In this document: positions 42,835-57,211 of the stretch, in pieces
Layout of the letters: each line of letters begins with the position of its first letter
Numbering within the stretch: the first letter of the stretch is position 1
NCBI RefSeq assembly: GCF_000687755.1
Contig: NZ_JHXN01000004.1
Span: 50,874-114,873, forward strand
Reading direction: 5' to 3'
DNA: 64,000 bases
Origin: Taylorella asinigenitalis ATCC 700933
GTDB taxonomy: Bacteria > Pseudomonadota > Gammaproteobacteria > Burkholderiales > Burkholderiaceae_B
Notes under the pieces: model-generated
What the model was told of the DNA's origin: nothing
Seen by the model: only the letters and a program-made list of their open reading frames with translations
Databases searched by the model: none
Position numbers and translations under genes: made by a program

Positions 42835-45405
42835 TTAAGCATTAAATGTGAATTGATCCGATTCCTCATCAAAATCCACTTTCACGGTATCTTTAGCGGT
42901 AAATTCGCCCTGCAAAATACGCTTAGATAAAGGATTTTCAATTAGCTGCTGTATCGCACGTTTTAGCGGACGAGCCCCAAACACTGGATCAAAGCCTGCT
43001 TCAGCAATTTTAGCAATTGCTTTAACCGAAATCTCAAGTTTCATTTCAAACTGCCCCAATCTCTGAGCTAATCGCTTAATTTGTATTTTGGCAATGTTTG
43101 CGATTTGATCTTGCTCAAGACCGTGGAACACCACTATTTCATCTATACGATTTAAAAACTCAGGTCTAAACGAATTTTTCAATTCATCCCAAACCACGTC
43201 CTTAATTTTCTCATATGGCTCTCCACTCATTTTCTGAATATGTTGAGAACCTATATTTGAAGTCATCACAATGACGGTGTTTCTGAAGTCAACTGTGCGA
43301 CCCTGCCCATCAGTCAAACGGCCATCATCCAAAACCTGAAGCAAAATATTGAACACATCAGGATGAGCTTTTTCGATTTCGTCCAGCAAAATTACACTAT
43401 ACGGCTTACGTCGTATTGCTTCAGTTAAATAACCACCCTCTTCATATCCAATATACCCAGGAGGTGCACCTATTAAGCGAGCCACAGTATGCTTCTCCAT
43501 AAATTCGCTCATATCAATACGAACCATGTGATCATCGGAATCAAACAAGAAATTCGCCAAAGCCTTAGTCAGCTCAGTCTTACCTACACCTGTAGGACCT
43601 AAAAATAGGAATGATCCGTAAGGTTTACTTGGATCTGAAAGACCAGCACGAGAACGCCTAATAGCGTCAGACACTAAGCGAACAGCCTCATCCTGACCAA
43701 CTACACGCTCGTGCAAACGATCTTCCATGGTCAATAATTTCGCCCTTTCACCTTGCATCATTTTCGCTACAGGAATACCTGTCGCACGTGACACAACTTC
43801 GGCAATTTCTTCAGTACCAACCTCTGTCCGAAGAAGCTGATTCTTCACTTCCCCTTTTTCTGCAGATTTTAAACGCAGCTCAAGATCTGGCAATTTTCCA
43901 TACTGCAACTCCGATAGCTTCTCATATTCGCCCTGACGCTGGTATTCAGCCATCTGTGCCTTAACCTTATCGATATCCTCACGAATGGACTGTACACCAT
44001 GAACAGAAGATTTTTCAGCTTTCCAGATTTGCTCAAAGTCATCGTATTCGCGTTGAAGCTTAGCTAGTTCATCCTCGATTAACTGCAACCGACGTTTAGA
44101 AGCCTCGTCGTCCTCGCGGCGAACAGCCTCTCGCTCAATCTTAAGTTGAATGATGCGTCGGTCCAAACGATCCATTACTTCGGGCTTAGAATCAATCTCC
44201 ATACGGATGCGTGCAGCCGCCTCATCAATCAAGTCAATAGCCTTATCGGGCAAAAATCTATCTGTTATATAACGATTACTTAATTCTGCCGCCGCAACTA
44301 TAGCTGGGTCCGTAATTTCTACCCCATGATGAATTTCATATCTCTCCTTAAGTCCGCGTAAGATGGCAATGGTTGCCTCTACATCAGGCTCATCAATAAG
44401 CACCTTCTGAAATCGACGCTCCAAAGCCGCATCTTTTTCTATATATTTGCGATATTCATCTAAAGTGGTCGCCCCTATACAATGCAACTCTCCTCGTGAC
44501 AATGCTGGTTTAAGCATATTTCCCGCATCGATGGCACCTTCTGCTCCACCAGCTCCGACCATAGTATGTATTTCATCGATAAATACAATATTATTTCCCT
44601 CATCTTGAGCGAGCTCTTTTAAAACTGCTTTTAAACGTTCCTCAAATTCACCCCTAAACTTAGCCCCAGCTAATAAGGAAGCCATATCTAAAGAAAGTAC
44701 ACGTTTACCACGTAAAGACTCAGGTACCTCATCATTCACGATTCTTTGAGCAAGCCCTTCAACAATTGCTGTTTTACCAACACCTGGCTCACCGATTAGA
44801 ACAGGATTATTTTTACTACGACGTTGCAAAATTTGAATTGCACGTCGAATTTCATCATCACGTCCAATTACTGGGTCTAACTTGCCCATACGAGCACGCT
44901 CAGTTAGGTCAGTAGTGTATTTTTTCAATGCCTGTCTTTGAGATTCTCCTTCTTGATCAGAGACAGTGCTATCCCCCCGTATCGCCTCAATAGCAGCCAG
45001 CAAAGCCTTTTTCTCTAAACCACAATCTTTTAAGATCGTACCAAGCTCACCCTTATCCTCTGCCAATGCCACCAAGAACAACTCACTTGCAATAAAATTA
45101 TCCCCTCTCTTAGATGACTCTTTATCGGTTTTCAAAAGAAGTTGATTTAAAGCACGACTAATTTGAATTTCGTCCGCACCCTCTACCTTTGGCAAATTAT
45201 TCAATGCAAGGTTTAACTTAGTTTGCAACTGGTTTACGCGCACACCCGCCTGAGCAAGCAAGCTGGCAATGCCCGAGCCTTCATCAGCCAACATCGCAGA
45301 GAGCACATGATGACCCTCAATATACTGATTATCGTTACGAGAAGCTAGACTCTGAGCATCCGCAATTGATTGCTGAAACTTAGTAGTAAATTTTTCAAAA
45401 CGCAT
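42835..45405 (-). CDS. clpB: ATP-dependent disaggregase chaperone ClpB
   Basis: An 856-residue Hsp100 protein that rescues aggregated proteins together with DnaK. The double Clp-N domain (1-145) is followed by the first AAA+ module (Walker [27 protein letters not shown]), the long coiled-coil M domain (about 400-525) that separates ClpB from ClpA, and the second AAA+ module ([27 protein letters not shown]). Although it lies near T6SS genes, its N-domain and M domain are those of ClpB rather than ClpV. A possible heat-shock promoter precedes it. Confidence 0.95.
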   Translation of the reverse strand: MRFEKFTTKFQQSIADAQSLASRNDNQYIEGHHVLSAMLADEGSGIASLLAQAGVRVNQLQTKLNLALNNLPKVEGADEIQISRALNQLLLKTDKESSKRGDNFIASELFLVALAEDKGELGTILKDCGLEKKALLAAIEAIRGDSTVSDQEGESQRQALKKYTTDLTERARMGKLDPVIGRDDEIRRAIQILQRRSKNNPVLIGEPGVGKTAIVEGLAQRIVNDEVPESLRGKRVLSLDMASLLAGAKFRGEFEERLKAVLKELAQDEGNNIVFIDEIHTMVGAGGAEGAIDAGNMLKPALSRGELHCIGATTLDEYRKYIEKDAALERRFQKVLIDEPDVEATIAILRGLKERYEIHHGVEITDPAIVAAAELSNRYITDRFLPDKAIDLIDEAAARIRMEIDSKPEVMDRLDRRIIQLKIEREAVRREDDEASKRRLQLIEDELAKLQREYDDFEQIWKAEKSSVHGVQSIREDIDKVKAQMAEYQRQGEYEKLSELQYGKLPDLELRLKSAEKGEVKNQLLRTEVGTEEIAEVVSRATGIPVAKMMQGERAKLLTMEDRLHERVVGQDEAVRLVSDAIRRSRAGLSDPSKPYGSFLFLGPTGVGKTELTKALANFLFDSDDHMVRIDMSEFMEKHTVARLIGAPPGYIGYEEGGYLTEAIRRKPYSVILLDEIEKAHPDVFNILLQVLDDGRLTDGQGRTVDFRNTVIVMTSNIGSQHIQKMSGEPYEKIKDVVWDELKNSFRPEFLNRIDEIVVFHGLEQDQIANIAKIQIKRLAQRLGQFEMKLEISVKAIAKIAEAGFDPVFGARPLKRAIQQLIENPLSKRILQGEFTAKDTVKVDFDEESDQFTFNA

Positions 45406-45436
45406 AATAGCCTCATAAATTTTTCTATGATATGTA

Positions 45437-45463
45437 TATAAGGGAAATTATTTATATATCAAG
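45437..45463 (-). promoter_or_regulatory. Possible sigma-32 promoter of clpB
   Basis: On the minus strand CTTGATA, an 11-12 bp spacer and CCCTTATAT lie about 35 bp before the clpB start. This resembles the heat-shock consensus CTTGAA...CCCCAT, though the spacer is a little short. Confidence 0.35.
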
Positions 45464-45491
45464 AGTCTAAAATAACTATTTTGCCCATTTC

Positions 45492-46109
45492 ATGACAATA
45501 TGCGATTCTTCGGGGAACATCCCCCCACTTACGGTTATTGATACTTGCGTAATTATGCATTACTTTACGTTGGCAATGTTCCTGCGACTGTATTCTCACG
45601 GTCATTGCCAACCTATTTGGAGTGAAGAAATCGGACGTGAATGGCGACGAAATGCAGCCTCAATTTGGAAAAAACCACAAGAATTTATTGATTCTGAATG
45701 GGATCGCTTTAATACTCTTTGCCCAGAGGCGAATTTAGGGGAAGTCGATACCACCGAACAGACCTATTCCAAGGCATTAAGTTCGATAGATAAAAAAGAT
45801 AGGCATGTCGCATTAGCCGCAATAATTGCACAAAAGCGATTTGGTTTAAATAACAGCGTTTTAATTACTTGGAATATGAGAGATTTTCATAGAACTTCAC
45901 TTAAGCAAAGCCGAGTAATTTTAAACACCCCTGATGAATTGCTGACATCCTACTATGATAAATATCCTGAATTAATCACAGAACTAGTCAAGAACGGAAT
46001 TGATGAACGCAACTCTTTGGACCTACCTAAATTGACACGTGACCAGTTACTGAAGCGAGAGGGGTTAAACAGACTGAATCGAAGATTAAACTCATATCTA
46101 AACAATTGA
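45492..46109 (+). CDS. PIN-domain protein (putative RNase)
   Basis: A 205-residue protein with PIN features: the first acidic residue in TVIDTCVIMHYF (D17), a conserved central DKKDRHVALAAIIAQ and ITWNMRDFH with further metal-binding acids. PIN domains are Mg-dependent RNases, often VapC-type toxins. There is no adjacent antitoxin gene; it stands alone between clpB (divergent) and ftsB (convergent, 1 bp apart). It contains two TGGCAATG motifs in inverted orientation 24 bp apart. Its ribosome site is weak. Confidence 0.7.
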   Translation: MTICDSSGNIPPLTVIDTCVIMHYFTLAMFLRLYSHGHCQPIWSEEIGREWRRNAASIWKKPQEFIDSEWDRFNTLCPEANLGEVDTTEQTYSKALSSIDKKDRHVALAAIIAQKRFGLNNSVLITWNMRDFHRTSLKQSRVILNTPDELLTSYYDKYPELITELVKNGIDERNSLDLPKLTRDQLLKREGLNRLNRRLNSYLNN

Positions 46110-46110
46110 T

Positions 46111-46476
46111 TTACGGTTTGTTCTTCTGATCCTTATCATTTTTAGGCTTGTTATGAGGAACTTCCTTCTGAGAATTTAAATTTGGCTTTTGCACATTTGA
46201 ATTAGTCGGTTCAACCACCCTAACATACACTTCATCTTCGCTAATCATATTCATCTCTTGACGAGCAATATCCTCTAGTGCTTCTGTGCCTGAAGATAAA
46301 TCTTCAATCTCGGCCTGCATAGCATTATTTCTAGCTGTCATAGCTGCAGTTTTATCCTTTTCTTCCTGCAGTTGCGTCTTTAATTCTTCTACTTTTTTAT
46401 ACCCTTTTTCTCCCATATATAAGGGATACTGGATGGCAATGCATGCAAATATCAGTAAAAGAATTAATCGACGCAT
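46111..46476 (-). CDS. ftsB: Cell division protein FtsB
   Basis: A 121-residue DivIC/FtsB protein: an N-terminal membrane segment (LILLLIFACIAIQYPLYMG), then a periplasmic coiled coil (VEELKTQLQEEKDKTAAMTA) and a Lys/Asn/Pro-rich tail. It forms the FtsQLB divisome complex. It begins 18 bp after eno, the classic eno-ftsB order. The extra hydrophilic tail makes it slightly longer than usual. Confidence 0.9.
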   Translation of the reverse strand: MRRLILLLIFACIAIQYPLYMGEKGYKKVEELKTQLQEEKDKTAAMTARNNAMQAEIEDLSSGTEALEDIARQEMNMISEDEVYVRVVEPTNSNVQKPNLNSQKEVPHNKPKNDKDQKNKP

Positions 46477-46494
46477 AAAATCTAAAGTCGCATA

Positions 46495-47793
<1,299 letters not shown>

Positions 47794-47820
47794 TTAAAAA
47801 TTTAGATTATTTTAACAATA

Positions 47821-50321
<2,501 letters not shown>

Positions 50322-50410
50322 TTATGGGAAATAAAAATTATATCAATTTTCTTGTTTAGTAATTTGACCGTTTATTTCAAATTAATGTTAGCTAAATAGT
50401 TTAGTGATAA

Positions 50411-50539
50411 TTTAAAAATCAATTAGATCTTTTTTGGCGTATCAAATTAAATACTCATACTTTTATTATCTTTCTAGAATTATCATTAGAGTTCAAAAAC
50501 GAATCTAGATGGATGGATAGATTGAAGTGGCTTAAATAA
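50411..50539 (+). pseudogene. 3' remnant of a lysozyme-like gene
   Basis: An open frame without a start ends FKNESRWMDRLKWLK-stop at 50539. The same end (HENRWLNRMNFLK-stop) closes the better preserved lysozyme-like gene at 62373-62752, and in both loci the stop is followed by T and the ATG of a paralogous 12-cysteine gene (TAA-T-ATG). Only the last 15 or so codons are clearly homologous; the rest of the gene is gone or unrecognisable. Confidence 0.6.
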
Positions 50540-50540
50540 T

Positions 50541-51755
50541 ATGGGACTCCTTTTAAAAATTTTGCTATCACTCCCACTCCTTCTTAGGACAGATGGATTA
50601 AGTAATGTTTTTTCTCAAATAGTACATACTCAATGCAATTAAATTCCCTACTCAGGGGCAAACAGCAGTTGCTACTACTTTTACAACGAATTACTTGAAA
50701 ATATATATACAGAAAAAATATCAACTTTTACAAATGACCCTAACTATGAATCTATAAAATTCTATAAAAACAACTTGGATATAGTTTGCAAATATAATGC
50801 TAATAACTATGCTAAAGATGGCTACGATGCAAACTGGTATGCATATGAAAACTGTTCTTTCACTAATAATTTGATTCTTTTAAAAAATATATTTATAAAT
50901 TACAAAAAGGATCCCGATTCTACATTCAGCCCTAATTGCAATTCGTATAAAAATAAAGAAGATATTGCCAAAATACAATATTTGATAAATGCAGAAAAAC
51001 TTCAAATTGCTGAGGATATAGGTTTTCTTAGGGATGAAGATAACAATGATGTTTATATTGATCAAGAATGGTATGAAACTTACAAATTAAGTCTTCAATA
51101 TCTAGAAGATATTAAAAAGGATTTGAATAAATTCTATAAATTAGGATGTTTCAATTCCAATATTGAAACACTGATTAATATATTGAGGTATGCCTACAAT
51201 GATAGTTTAGGGTTATTTTTACTGAACAACGATAAATTTGAAGATCTAGACGAAATAACCTCTCCGCTTTACTTCCCTTGTGACTCAAACTGTAAAAAAT
51301 TTGATCCTGATATTTGGGTTAAGAATATGAATAATCCCAATATTTCCAAAAGTTGGGTCCAGTACAGCGAGCAATATTGCACCCTTCTAACTGATACATT
51401 AGATGGATTTGATGCTCAGGATAAATTAAAAAGTTGTACTTATTCAAAACTCTATCGTTTAAATAATTTTGATGATTATTTAAATCAATTTAAAACTGAT
51501 GAAACTCTAATTTACACAATAAATAATTTACAGCCATTCATAAATTTAGATATCAGCTACTTTAAAAAGAAAGAAGAGGATTGGACTAATCCATTAAAAA
51601 ATGCTGTCATAGAGTTTTCCGAACATTACTGCTTAAATAATTCAATTTGCGAAAATAAATTACTTAATATTTTTCTTGAAGACCTATTTGAAATACGCGC
51701 GCTTTATAGAAAACTCATTTTCAAAGAAATTGGTTTGAATGAAATCAAATACTAG
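50541..51755 (+). pseudogene. 12-cysteine LprI-like protein interrupted by a stop codon
   Basis: From the ATG at 50541 the frame encodes a hydrophobic leader (MGLLLKILLSLPLLL) and continues to 51755 (404 codons), interrupted by a single in-frame TAA at 50640-50642. The remainder is intact and matches the gene at 62754 over its whole length, including all twelve cysteines, CDSNC and W-x-x-Y-S-E-Q-Y-C-T-L-L. A TTG at 50775 could start a shorter protein, but it would lack a signal peptide. Cysteine spacing is like that of LprI-type lysozyme inhibitors. Either a recent pseudogene or a read-through/sequence error. Confidence 0.75.
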
Positions 51756-51787
51756 TCCATTTATAAGAAGCTTGTAGATTTATAATT

Positions 51788-52729
51788 ATGGTTTCTCGAT
51801 TAGGTACGATTGCCATAGTTGACACCATGCGAAAAATAGCCGTTTCTCAATTGCCTTCAATAACATCCTTACGATGTTTTGAAACCGCCGCCCGACATTT
51901 AAGTTTTACGAGTGCCGCTAAGGAATTATTCATGACGCAAAGTGCTGTCGGAAAGCAGGTTGCATTGCTAGAAAGAGTTCTCGATTGTGAACTTTTTATA
52001 AGACATAAGCAACGCATTGAATTGACACCTATTGGTGAAAAATTTCTCTACGATACTCAAGATATTTTAAGAAAGATTGAGGATGCTGTTCTGAATGTAC
52101 TCTCACACGGGAATGCAGTTGCTACACTCAATATCATTGCCAACCCTACATTTTGTGCACGGTGGCTTGTAGTGCTTTTAAAAGGTTTCGGGAAGGCTCA
52201 TCCAAATATCCACCTAGAATTCCATGACCATTTAGGTGAATTAGATTCAAACATGATCAACGATATGGACTTGGGATTCTTGCATGGTGCAGGCGACTGG
52301 CCTGGCATGACCAGTATTAAACTTTTTGACTGTATGTTCGTACCTGTTTGTGCACCAGAAATAGAGACTACTGAGCTTAGTCAACCAGGTTGCTCTGATG
52401 GTGTGACTCTTATACAAACACGACTTAGTCCTCGTGCATGGAATGAATATTTCCTATCCGCTAATGTCAAATGGGAAGGCTTATTTACTGGCCCACGATT
52501 CGATTCTTTTTATGATGCAATTCATGCTGCAATTTGTGGCTGTGGTGTAGCCCTAGTACCAGATGTATTAGTGCGTGAAGAGCTTTATAACGGTGACCTT
52601 AAACTAGCTTGGAACCATAAGCTCGATAAAAACTGGGCTTATTATATGGTTCACCCGTCAAATAAGACGGGTGTTCCTCATGTAAAAATTCTAATGGATT
52701 GGATATTAAATCGAGTTCAAAAAGATTAA
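51788..52729 (+). CDS. LysR-family (GcvA-like) regulator
   Basis: A 313-residue regulator with an N-terminal winged helix (SLRCFETAARHLSFTSAAKELF, TQSAVGKQVALLE) and a LysR substrate domain. The start is uncertain: ATG 51788, or ATG 51827, which would give the family-typical MRKIAVSQLPSITSL; neither has a good ribosome site. It converges with the pipecolate oxidase-like gene, their stop codons sharing bases in TTAA. It probably controls the lysine/pipecolate cluster and may use the inverted repeat between the divergent genes at 57.1 kb; the effector would be an amino acid. Confidence 0.85.
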   Translation: MVSRLGTIAIVDTMRKIAVSQLPSITSLRCFETAARHLSFTSAAKELFMTQSAVGKQVALLERVLDCELFIRHKQRIELTPIGEKFLYDTQDILRKIEDAVLNVLSHGNAVATLNIIANPTFCARWLVVLLKGFGKAHPNIHLEFHDHLGELDSNMINDMDLGFLHGAGDWPGMTSIKLFDCMFVPVCAPEIETTELSQPGCSDGVTLIQTRLSPRAWNEYFLSANVKWEGLFTGPRFDSFYDAIHAAICGCGVALVPDVLVREELYNGDLKLAWNHKLDKNWAYYMVHPSNKTGVPHVKILMDWILNRVQKD

Positions 52730-54021
52730 GATACTATTTTTAATATTTGTCCTGCATGGTATAGTGCAATGCCTGCATCATACAATCCAGACCGCATGCC
52801 TCTCATTGAAATTTCACTCTCTTCCATTGTTTTAAATGGCAATGGTATCGCTTCTCGCCTATCTGTATCTAGATACTCAGCAAAACATTTACCCATCATA
52901 GTTCCAGTAGTAATGCCCCTACCGTTATAGGCTGTAGCAGTCAAAATTCCTGGTGCGGGTTCAAATACTCTCATAATATGATCTTGTGTAAAACCAAAAC
53001 GACCCGACCATCGATACTGCCACTTAGCTTTAGGTGCTAGTTCAGGATAATATTTTTTTAATACCGAATTTGCCCATGAGACGTAAAGCGATTCTTTTCC
53101 TTCATGAAAACCTACTGTCCCGAGCAAAACTCGATCATCTTTATCCCGTCGGAATGTTGAAAGGGCTAATCGAGTGTCCCATGAACCTGTGCGGTATGGC
53201 ATTACTTTATCGGCCTCTGGATCTCCAGACATTGGTTCAGTTGCGATTTGATAATACCCAACAAAATAAATTGATTTAAGAATATCTGTCCACTCTCCCT
53301 CTGTATATGCGTTTGTTCCAATAATCACTTTATCCGCAGTCACAGAGTTAGTTTCTGTTTGAACCTGCCAAGCACCATCAGATTTAACAATAGATTTTAC
53401 GGGAGTATGCTCATATATACGCACACCTAAGTTTTTAGCTGCCTTAGCTAAACCTGTTACATAAGCGTAAGGATTAATTGTGCCAGCTCTGCGATCTAGA
53501 AGGGCTTTTTTAATGGCTTTAGTTCCGCAATACTCAAGACATTTAGAACCTGTTAAAACTTCACAATCAACTCCACGGCTTGAAAATTGTCGATATCGAT
53601 TATCTACATCCGCCTCTCCCTCAGCATTATGCCCCATGTGAAGATTTCCAGCACGCACATCTTGAGCATCTATTCCAAGACGATCGATAGTTTTCCAAAC
53701 TAGAGCTGGTGCGGCTCCCAAAGCTTCTGTAAGAATTTCGCCTTGAGTTTCTCCCAAATATTTATTTAAATCCTCTGGTGTAGCCCAAGTGCCTGCATTC
53801 ACGTATCCTACGTTTCTTCCAGAACCACCGCTTCCAATAATCTTAGATTCAAGCAATACGACAGAATAACCCTTTTCAGCTAGATGAATTGCTGAAGATA
53901 AACCAGTATAACCACCACCTATCACACAGACTTGAGCCGACTCATCCGCAGTTAAAATTGGAAAGCTCTCGACAAGAGACGCATCAACTATCTCAGGCCA
54001 TAAATTTTTATCTAAAACCAT
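52726..54021 (-). CDS. amaA: FAD oxidoreductase, probable L-pipecolate oxidase
   Basis: A 431-residue DAO-superfamily flavoenzyme. The dinucleotide-binding VCVIGGGYTGLSSAIHLAEKG is at residues 31-51, followed by GSGGSGRNVGYVNAG, and the C-terminal FAD contact is ILTATAYNGRGITTGT. Related enzymes oxidise secondary amines and D-amino acids (PuuB, DadA, AmaA). Because amaB, a cyclodeaminase-type reductase and hglS lie in the same cluster, I assign oxidation of L-pipecolate to piperideine-6-carboxylate. It ends the amaB-nhaC-amaA operon. Sequence alone does not fix the substrate. Confidence 0.75.
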   Translation of the reverse strand: MVLDKNLWPEIVDASLVESFPILTADESAQVCVIGGGYTGLSSAIHLAEKGYSVVLLESKIIGSGGSGRNVGYVNAGTWATPEDLNKYLGETQGEILTEALGAAPALVWKTIDRLGIDAQDVRAGNLHMGHNAEGEADVDNRYRQFSSRGVDCEVLTGSKCLEYCGTKAIKKALLDRRAGTINPYAYVTGLAKAAKNLGVRIYEHTPVKSIVKSDGAWQVQTETNSVTADKVIIGTNAYTEGEWTDILKSIYFVGYYQIATEPMSGDPEADKVMPYRTGSWDTRLALSTFRRDKDDRVLLGTVGFHEGKESLYVSWANSVLKKYYPELAPKAKWQYRWSGRFGFTQDHIMRVFEPAPGILTATAYNGRGITTGTMMGKCFAEYLDTDRREAIPLPFKTMEESEISMRGMRSGLYDAGIALYHAGQILKIVS

Positions 54022-54033
54022 AATTAACCTAAA

Positions 54034-55506
54034 TTACAAACCTTCCCATTTAGCAGGTTCACGGTGACGTGCCAAATCCTTATCTCTAACTTTAGGGAAA
54101 TAAATGCCCGTTAAAGCCCATATAAATCCTATGACAGGGCACAACCAGCAAAAGAATGCGTATGGTGCATACGCAAGAGTAGCGATTCCCAAGGTGCCAG
54201 CTACAAAACTTCCGCCCATATTCCACGGGATTAAAGGAGACAGCAAAGTACCACAGTCCTCGATTTGACGCGTAAGATTAGTTTTCTTATAGCCCAGCTC
54301 TTCAAACTTGTCTTTATACAAACGAGCTGGCAATACTAATGTAGTGAACACATCTCCGATTAAAGTTCCTGTACCAATAATAGTCGTATATGAAGCCGCT
54401 GATAATGACACTCTATTAGTAATCCATTTTTCGATTTTCTTAAGAATCGCATTAAGACTACCGTAGTATTCAATACCACCGATAAACGACAATGCAAGAA
54501 TCGTAAGCAATGTCACCCAAGCCATAGACATAACTCCACCCTTAGAAAGTAAGTTATCAACTATCTCCATGCCTGTTGTACTTTTTACTCCATTTTGCAA
54601 AAGAGTAAATAGCTCTTGTAAGCTAACATCTTGAACAAAGATGGCAATAATACTGCCACTCGCCACCCCCATAAATCCTGCAAATACGGCTGGTAATTTA
54701 GTGACAGCTGCCACAATAACCACTACTGCAGGAATTAAAGTTATAAGACCTAAATCATAATTTTTATCGAGAGTGGCTTGCATTTCCGTTATTAGAGACA
54801 TATTTGCCCCAGAAGTATCATAAGTACTTCCAAGCCAAGCATATAGCCCTAATGAAATTAACAAACTAGGTATAGTTGTTGGAAATAAATTAGTAATGTG
54901 ATCCCATAAATCAACTCCTGTAGCTGCAGGTGTAAGATTAGTCGTTTCTGAAAGAGGTGACATCTTATCTCCAAAAAATGCACCAGAAACAATTGCTCCA
55001 CCAGTTACTTCAGGAGGTATATTAAGACCTGTACCAATACCCATCATAGCTAAACCAATGGTTCCCGTTGTACTCCATGATGAGCCAGTCGCCAAAGATA
55101 TTGCCACACAAATTAATGTCAAAGAAACAAGAAAATTGGATGGAGTGAAAAATTCAAATCCATAGTAAAGTATGGTCGGTACGGTACCAGCAGCAATCCA
55201 CACCGCAATAATCATCCCGATTATTAATAAGATCATGATTGCGGGCAAGCCCACGCGAACCACTTTTAGAAAGTGGTTCTCCATATCAATCCACTTACCC
55301 TTACGTACATAGATTAATAGCCCTGTAATAGCTAAACCAAATGCTAGTGGTATATGTGGGGTAAAATCCTTGAACACGAAAAACTGAATCATTAGTAATA
55401 TCGTGGTCAATACGAGCGGAAGAATATCGATTAAAAAATTTCCGCTGCTAGGGAGGATCTCACTTTCTGGATCCGAGGCTTGAATTGGATTGTTTAAACT
55501 GCTCAA
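54034..55506 (-). CDS. NhaC-type sodium/proton antiporter-family transporter
   Basis: A 490-residue inner-membrane protein with about twelve hydrophobic segments and NhaC signatures: ATGSSWSTTGTIGLAMMGIG, GAFFGDKMSPLSETTNL and LIPWNMGGSF. NhaC proteins exchange Na+ and H+, and some relatives exchange amino acids (for example malate/lactate or lysine-type antiport). Placed between amaB (42 bp) and amaA (12 bp), it is probably a transporter for the pathway substrate or provides sodium balance for the Na+-coupled symporter encoded at 58.3 kb. Confidence 0.85.
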   Translation of the reverse strand: MSSLNNPIQASDPESEILPSSGNFLIDILPLVLTTILLMIQFFVFKDFTPHIPLAFGLAITGLLIYVRKGKWIDMENHFLKVVRVGLPAIMILLIIGMIIAVWIAAGTVPTILYYGFEFFTPSNFLVSLTLICVAISLATGSSWSTTGTIGLAMMGIGTGLNIPPEVTGGAIVSGAFFGDKMSPLSETTNLTPAATGVDLWDHITNLFPTTIPSLLISLGLYAWLGSTYDTSGANMSLITEMQATLDKNYDLGLITLIPAVVVIVAAVTKLPAVFAGFMGVASGSIIAIFVQDVSLQELFTLLQNGVKSTTGMEIVDNLLSKGGVMSMAWVTLLTILALSFIGGIEYYGSLNAILKKIEKWITNRVSLSAASYTTIIGTGTLIGDVFTTLVLPARLYKDKFEELGYKKTNLTRQIEDCGTLLSPLIPWNMGGSFVAGTLGIATLAYAPYAFFCWLCPVIGFIWALTGIYFPKVRDKDLARHREPAKWEGL

Positions 55507-55548
55507 TGCTTTCTCCTACGAGTTAGGTTGAGGGATTAAAACAGAAAA

Positions 55549-57042
55549 TTAACCGAAGTTAATTCCCTGAGCTAAAGGTAATTCACGAGAATAATTAATG
55601 GTGTTGGTTTGTCTGCGCATATAAGCTTTCCACGCATCAGAACCAGATTCACGTCCACCACCAGTTTCCTTCTCGCCGCCAAAAGCACCGCCAATTTCAG
55701 CACCACTTGTACCGATATTTACGTTTGCAATGCCGCAGTCACTACCTGTGGCAGAAATGAAAGCCTCAGCTTCTCGAATATCATTAGAGAAAATGCATGA
55801 GGAGAGTCCTTGAGGCACACTATTTTGAAGTTCCACAGCATCTTCATATTCACTATAAGGAATCACATATAGAATAGGTGCAAATGTTTCTGTTTTAACT
55901 ACTTCGTTCTGCTCATTCATTTCAACAATAGCTGGCTCAACATAGTATGCATCTGGATATTTGTCTTCTAGGACGCGCTTACCACCAGAAACTTGACCAC
56001 CAGACTCAGAGGCTTTTTTCAATATGTTTTGCATTTGATTGAAAATTTGCTCATCGATAAGAGGACCTACTAAGTTTCCTTCAAGCGGGTTTCCAATTGA
56101 GACAGATGAATAAACCTTTTTAAGTTTTTCAACTACTTCATCTCTAATACTTTCATGTACGATTAACCGACGCAAAGTAGTACATCTTTGACCTGCAGTT
56201 CCAACAGCAGAAAATAAAATTGCACGAATTGCTAAATCGAGATCAGCACTAGGAGTAAGAATCATCGCATTATTTCCGCCTAGTTCAAGAATGCTTCGTC
56301 CAAATCTTTCAGCAACTTTTGGTCCAACAATCTGACCCATGCGAGTAGAACCTGTGGCACTAATAACAGGAATGCGTGGATCAGTTACTAACATATCACC
56401 TACTTTTGCATCTCCTATTACGACCTGAGAAAGATTTTCTGGAGCATCATCGCCGAACTCTTTTAAAGCTTTCTCAAACAATGCCTGACAAGCAAGAGCA
56501 GTAAGTGGAGTTTTTTCTGAAGGTTTCCAAATAATAGAGTCGCCGCATATCAAGGCAAGTGCTGCATTCCAGGACCATACAGCAACTGGAAAATTAAATG
56601 CAGAAATTATTCCAACAATACCTATAGGATGCCAAGTCTCACGCATATGATGCATGTTTCTCTCAGAGCTTATAGTTAAGCCATAAAGTTGACGAGATAG
56701 ACCGACTGCAAAATCGCAAATATCAATCATCTCTTGAACTTCTCCCAATCCTTCTTGAGTGATTTTTCCAGCCTCAAGGGAAACTAATTTACCTAAATCT
56801 TCCTTATATTCACGAAGAACATTCCCTAATATACGCACCAATTCGCCGCGTCGAGGTGCAGGCACTTTTCTCCACTCTTTGAATGCTTGTTGAGATTTTT
56901 CGATAATACCATCGACCTCTTCAGGCGTGTTGATAACTACATTTCCGATATTTTTACCGTCAATAGGTGATCTTACGGCTAGTGAACCGCCCTGAAATTT
57001 ACTCTCAGAAACGCCAAATTTCTTCATTAAATCGTTAATCAT
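55549..57042 (-). CDS. amaB: Aminoadipate-semialdehyde dehydrogenase (antiquitin/AmaB)
   Basis: A 497-residue aldehyde dehydrogenase of the ALDH7 (antiquitin) class, which oxidises 2-aminoadipate 6-semialdehyde (in equilibrium with piperideine-6-carboxylate) to 2-aminoadipate. Class-typical blocks are SERNMHHMRETWHPIGIVGI, SAFNFPVAVWSWNAALAL, ATGSTRMGQIVGP, LELGGNNAMI and the nucleophile in GTAGQRCTTLRRLI. The C-terminal GGEKETGGGRESGSDAWKAY is also characteristic. First gene of the minus-strand operon, divergent from the reductase gene at 57212. Confidence 0.92.
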   Translation of the reverse strand: MINDLMKKFGVSESKFQGGSLAVRSPIDGKNIGNVVINTPEEVDGIIEKSQQAFKEWRKVPAPRRGELVRILGNVLREYKEDLGKLVSLEAGKITQEGLGEVQEMIDICDFAVGLSRQLYGLTISSERNMHHMRETWHPIGIVGIISAFNFPVAVWSWNAALALICGDSIIWKPSEKTPLTALACQALFEKALKEFGDDAPENLSQVVIGDAKVGDMLVTDPRIPVISATGSTRMGQIVGPKVAERFGRSILELGGNNAMILTPSADLDLAIRAILFSAVGTAGQRCTTLRRLIVHESIRDEVVEKLKKVYSSVSIGNPLEGNLVGPLIDEQIFNQMQNILKKASESGGQVSGGKRVLEDKYPDAYYVEPAIVEMNEQNEVVKTETFAPILYVIPYSEYEDAVELQNSVPQGLSSCIFSNDIREAEAFISATGSDCGIANVNIGTSGAEIGGAFGGEKETGGGRESGSDAWKAYMRRQTNTINYSRELPLAQGINFG

Positions 57043-57089
57043 AGATGCCCCAATTTACAAAAGTACTCATAAATACTATTTTTATATTG

Positions 57090-57109
57090 TTTTTCGGTCA
57101 AACGAAAAA
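57090..57109. promoter_or_regulatory. Inverted repeat in the divergent amaB promoter region
   Basis: TTTTTCG (57090-57096) and CGAAAAA (57103-57109) flank a 6-bp spacer, 48 bp before amaB and about 100 bp before the reductase gene. A possible operator for the LysR protein. Confidence 0.4.
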
Positions 57110-57211
57110 TAGTCTAAACATAACTACTTTTTTTCTTAATTAGGGATAATCCTCAATAAATTTTTAATCTTATTCTTTTATAAAAAAGACTCAAAAGCAA
57201 AGGAGAGATAT

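Noticed and set aside
42835..45405. ClpV of the T6SS
   Set aside because: The long M domain and the N-domain are those of ClpB, and no other T6SS core genes (tssB, tssC and so on) are in the window.
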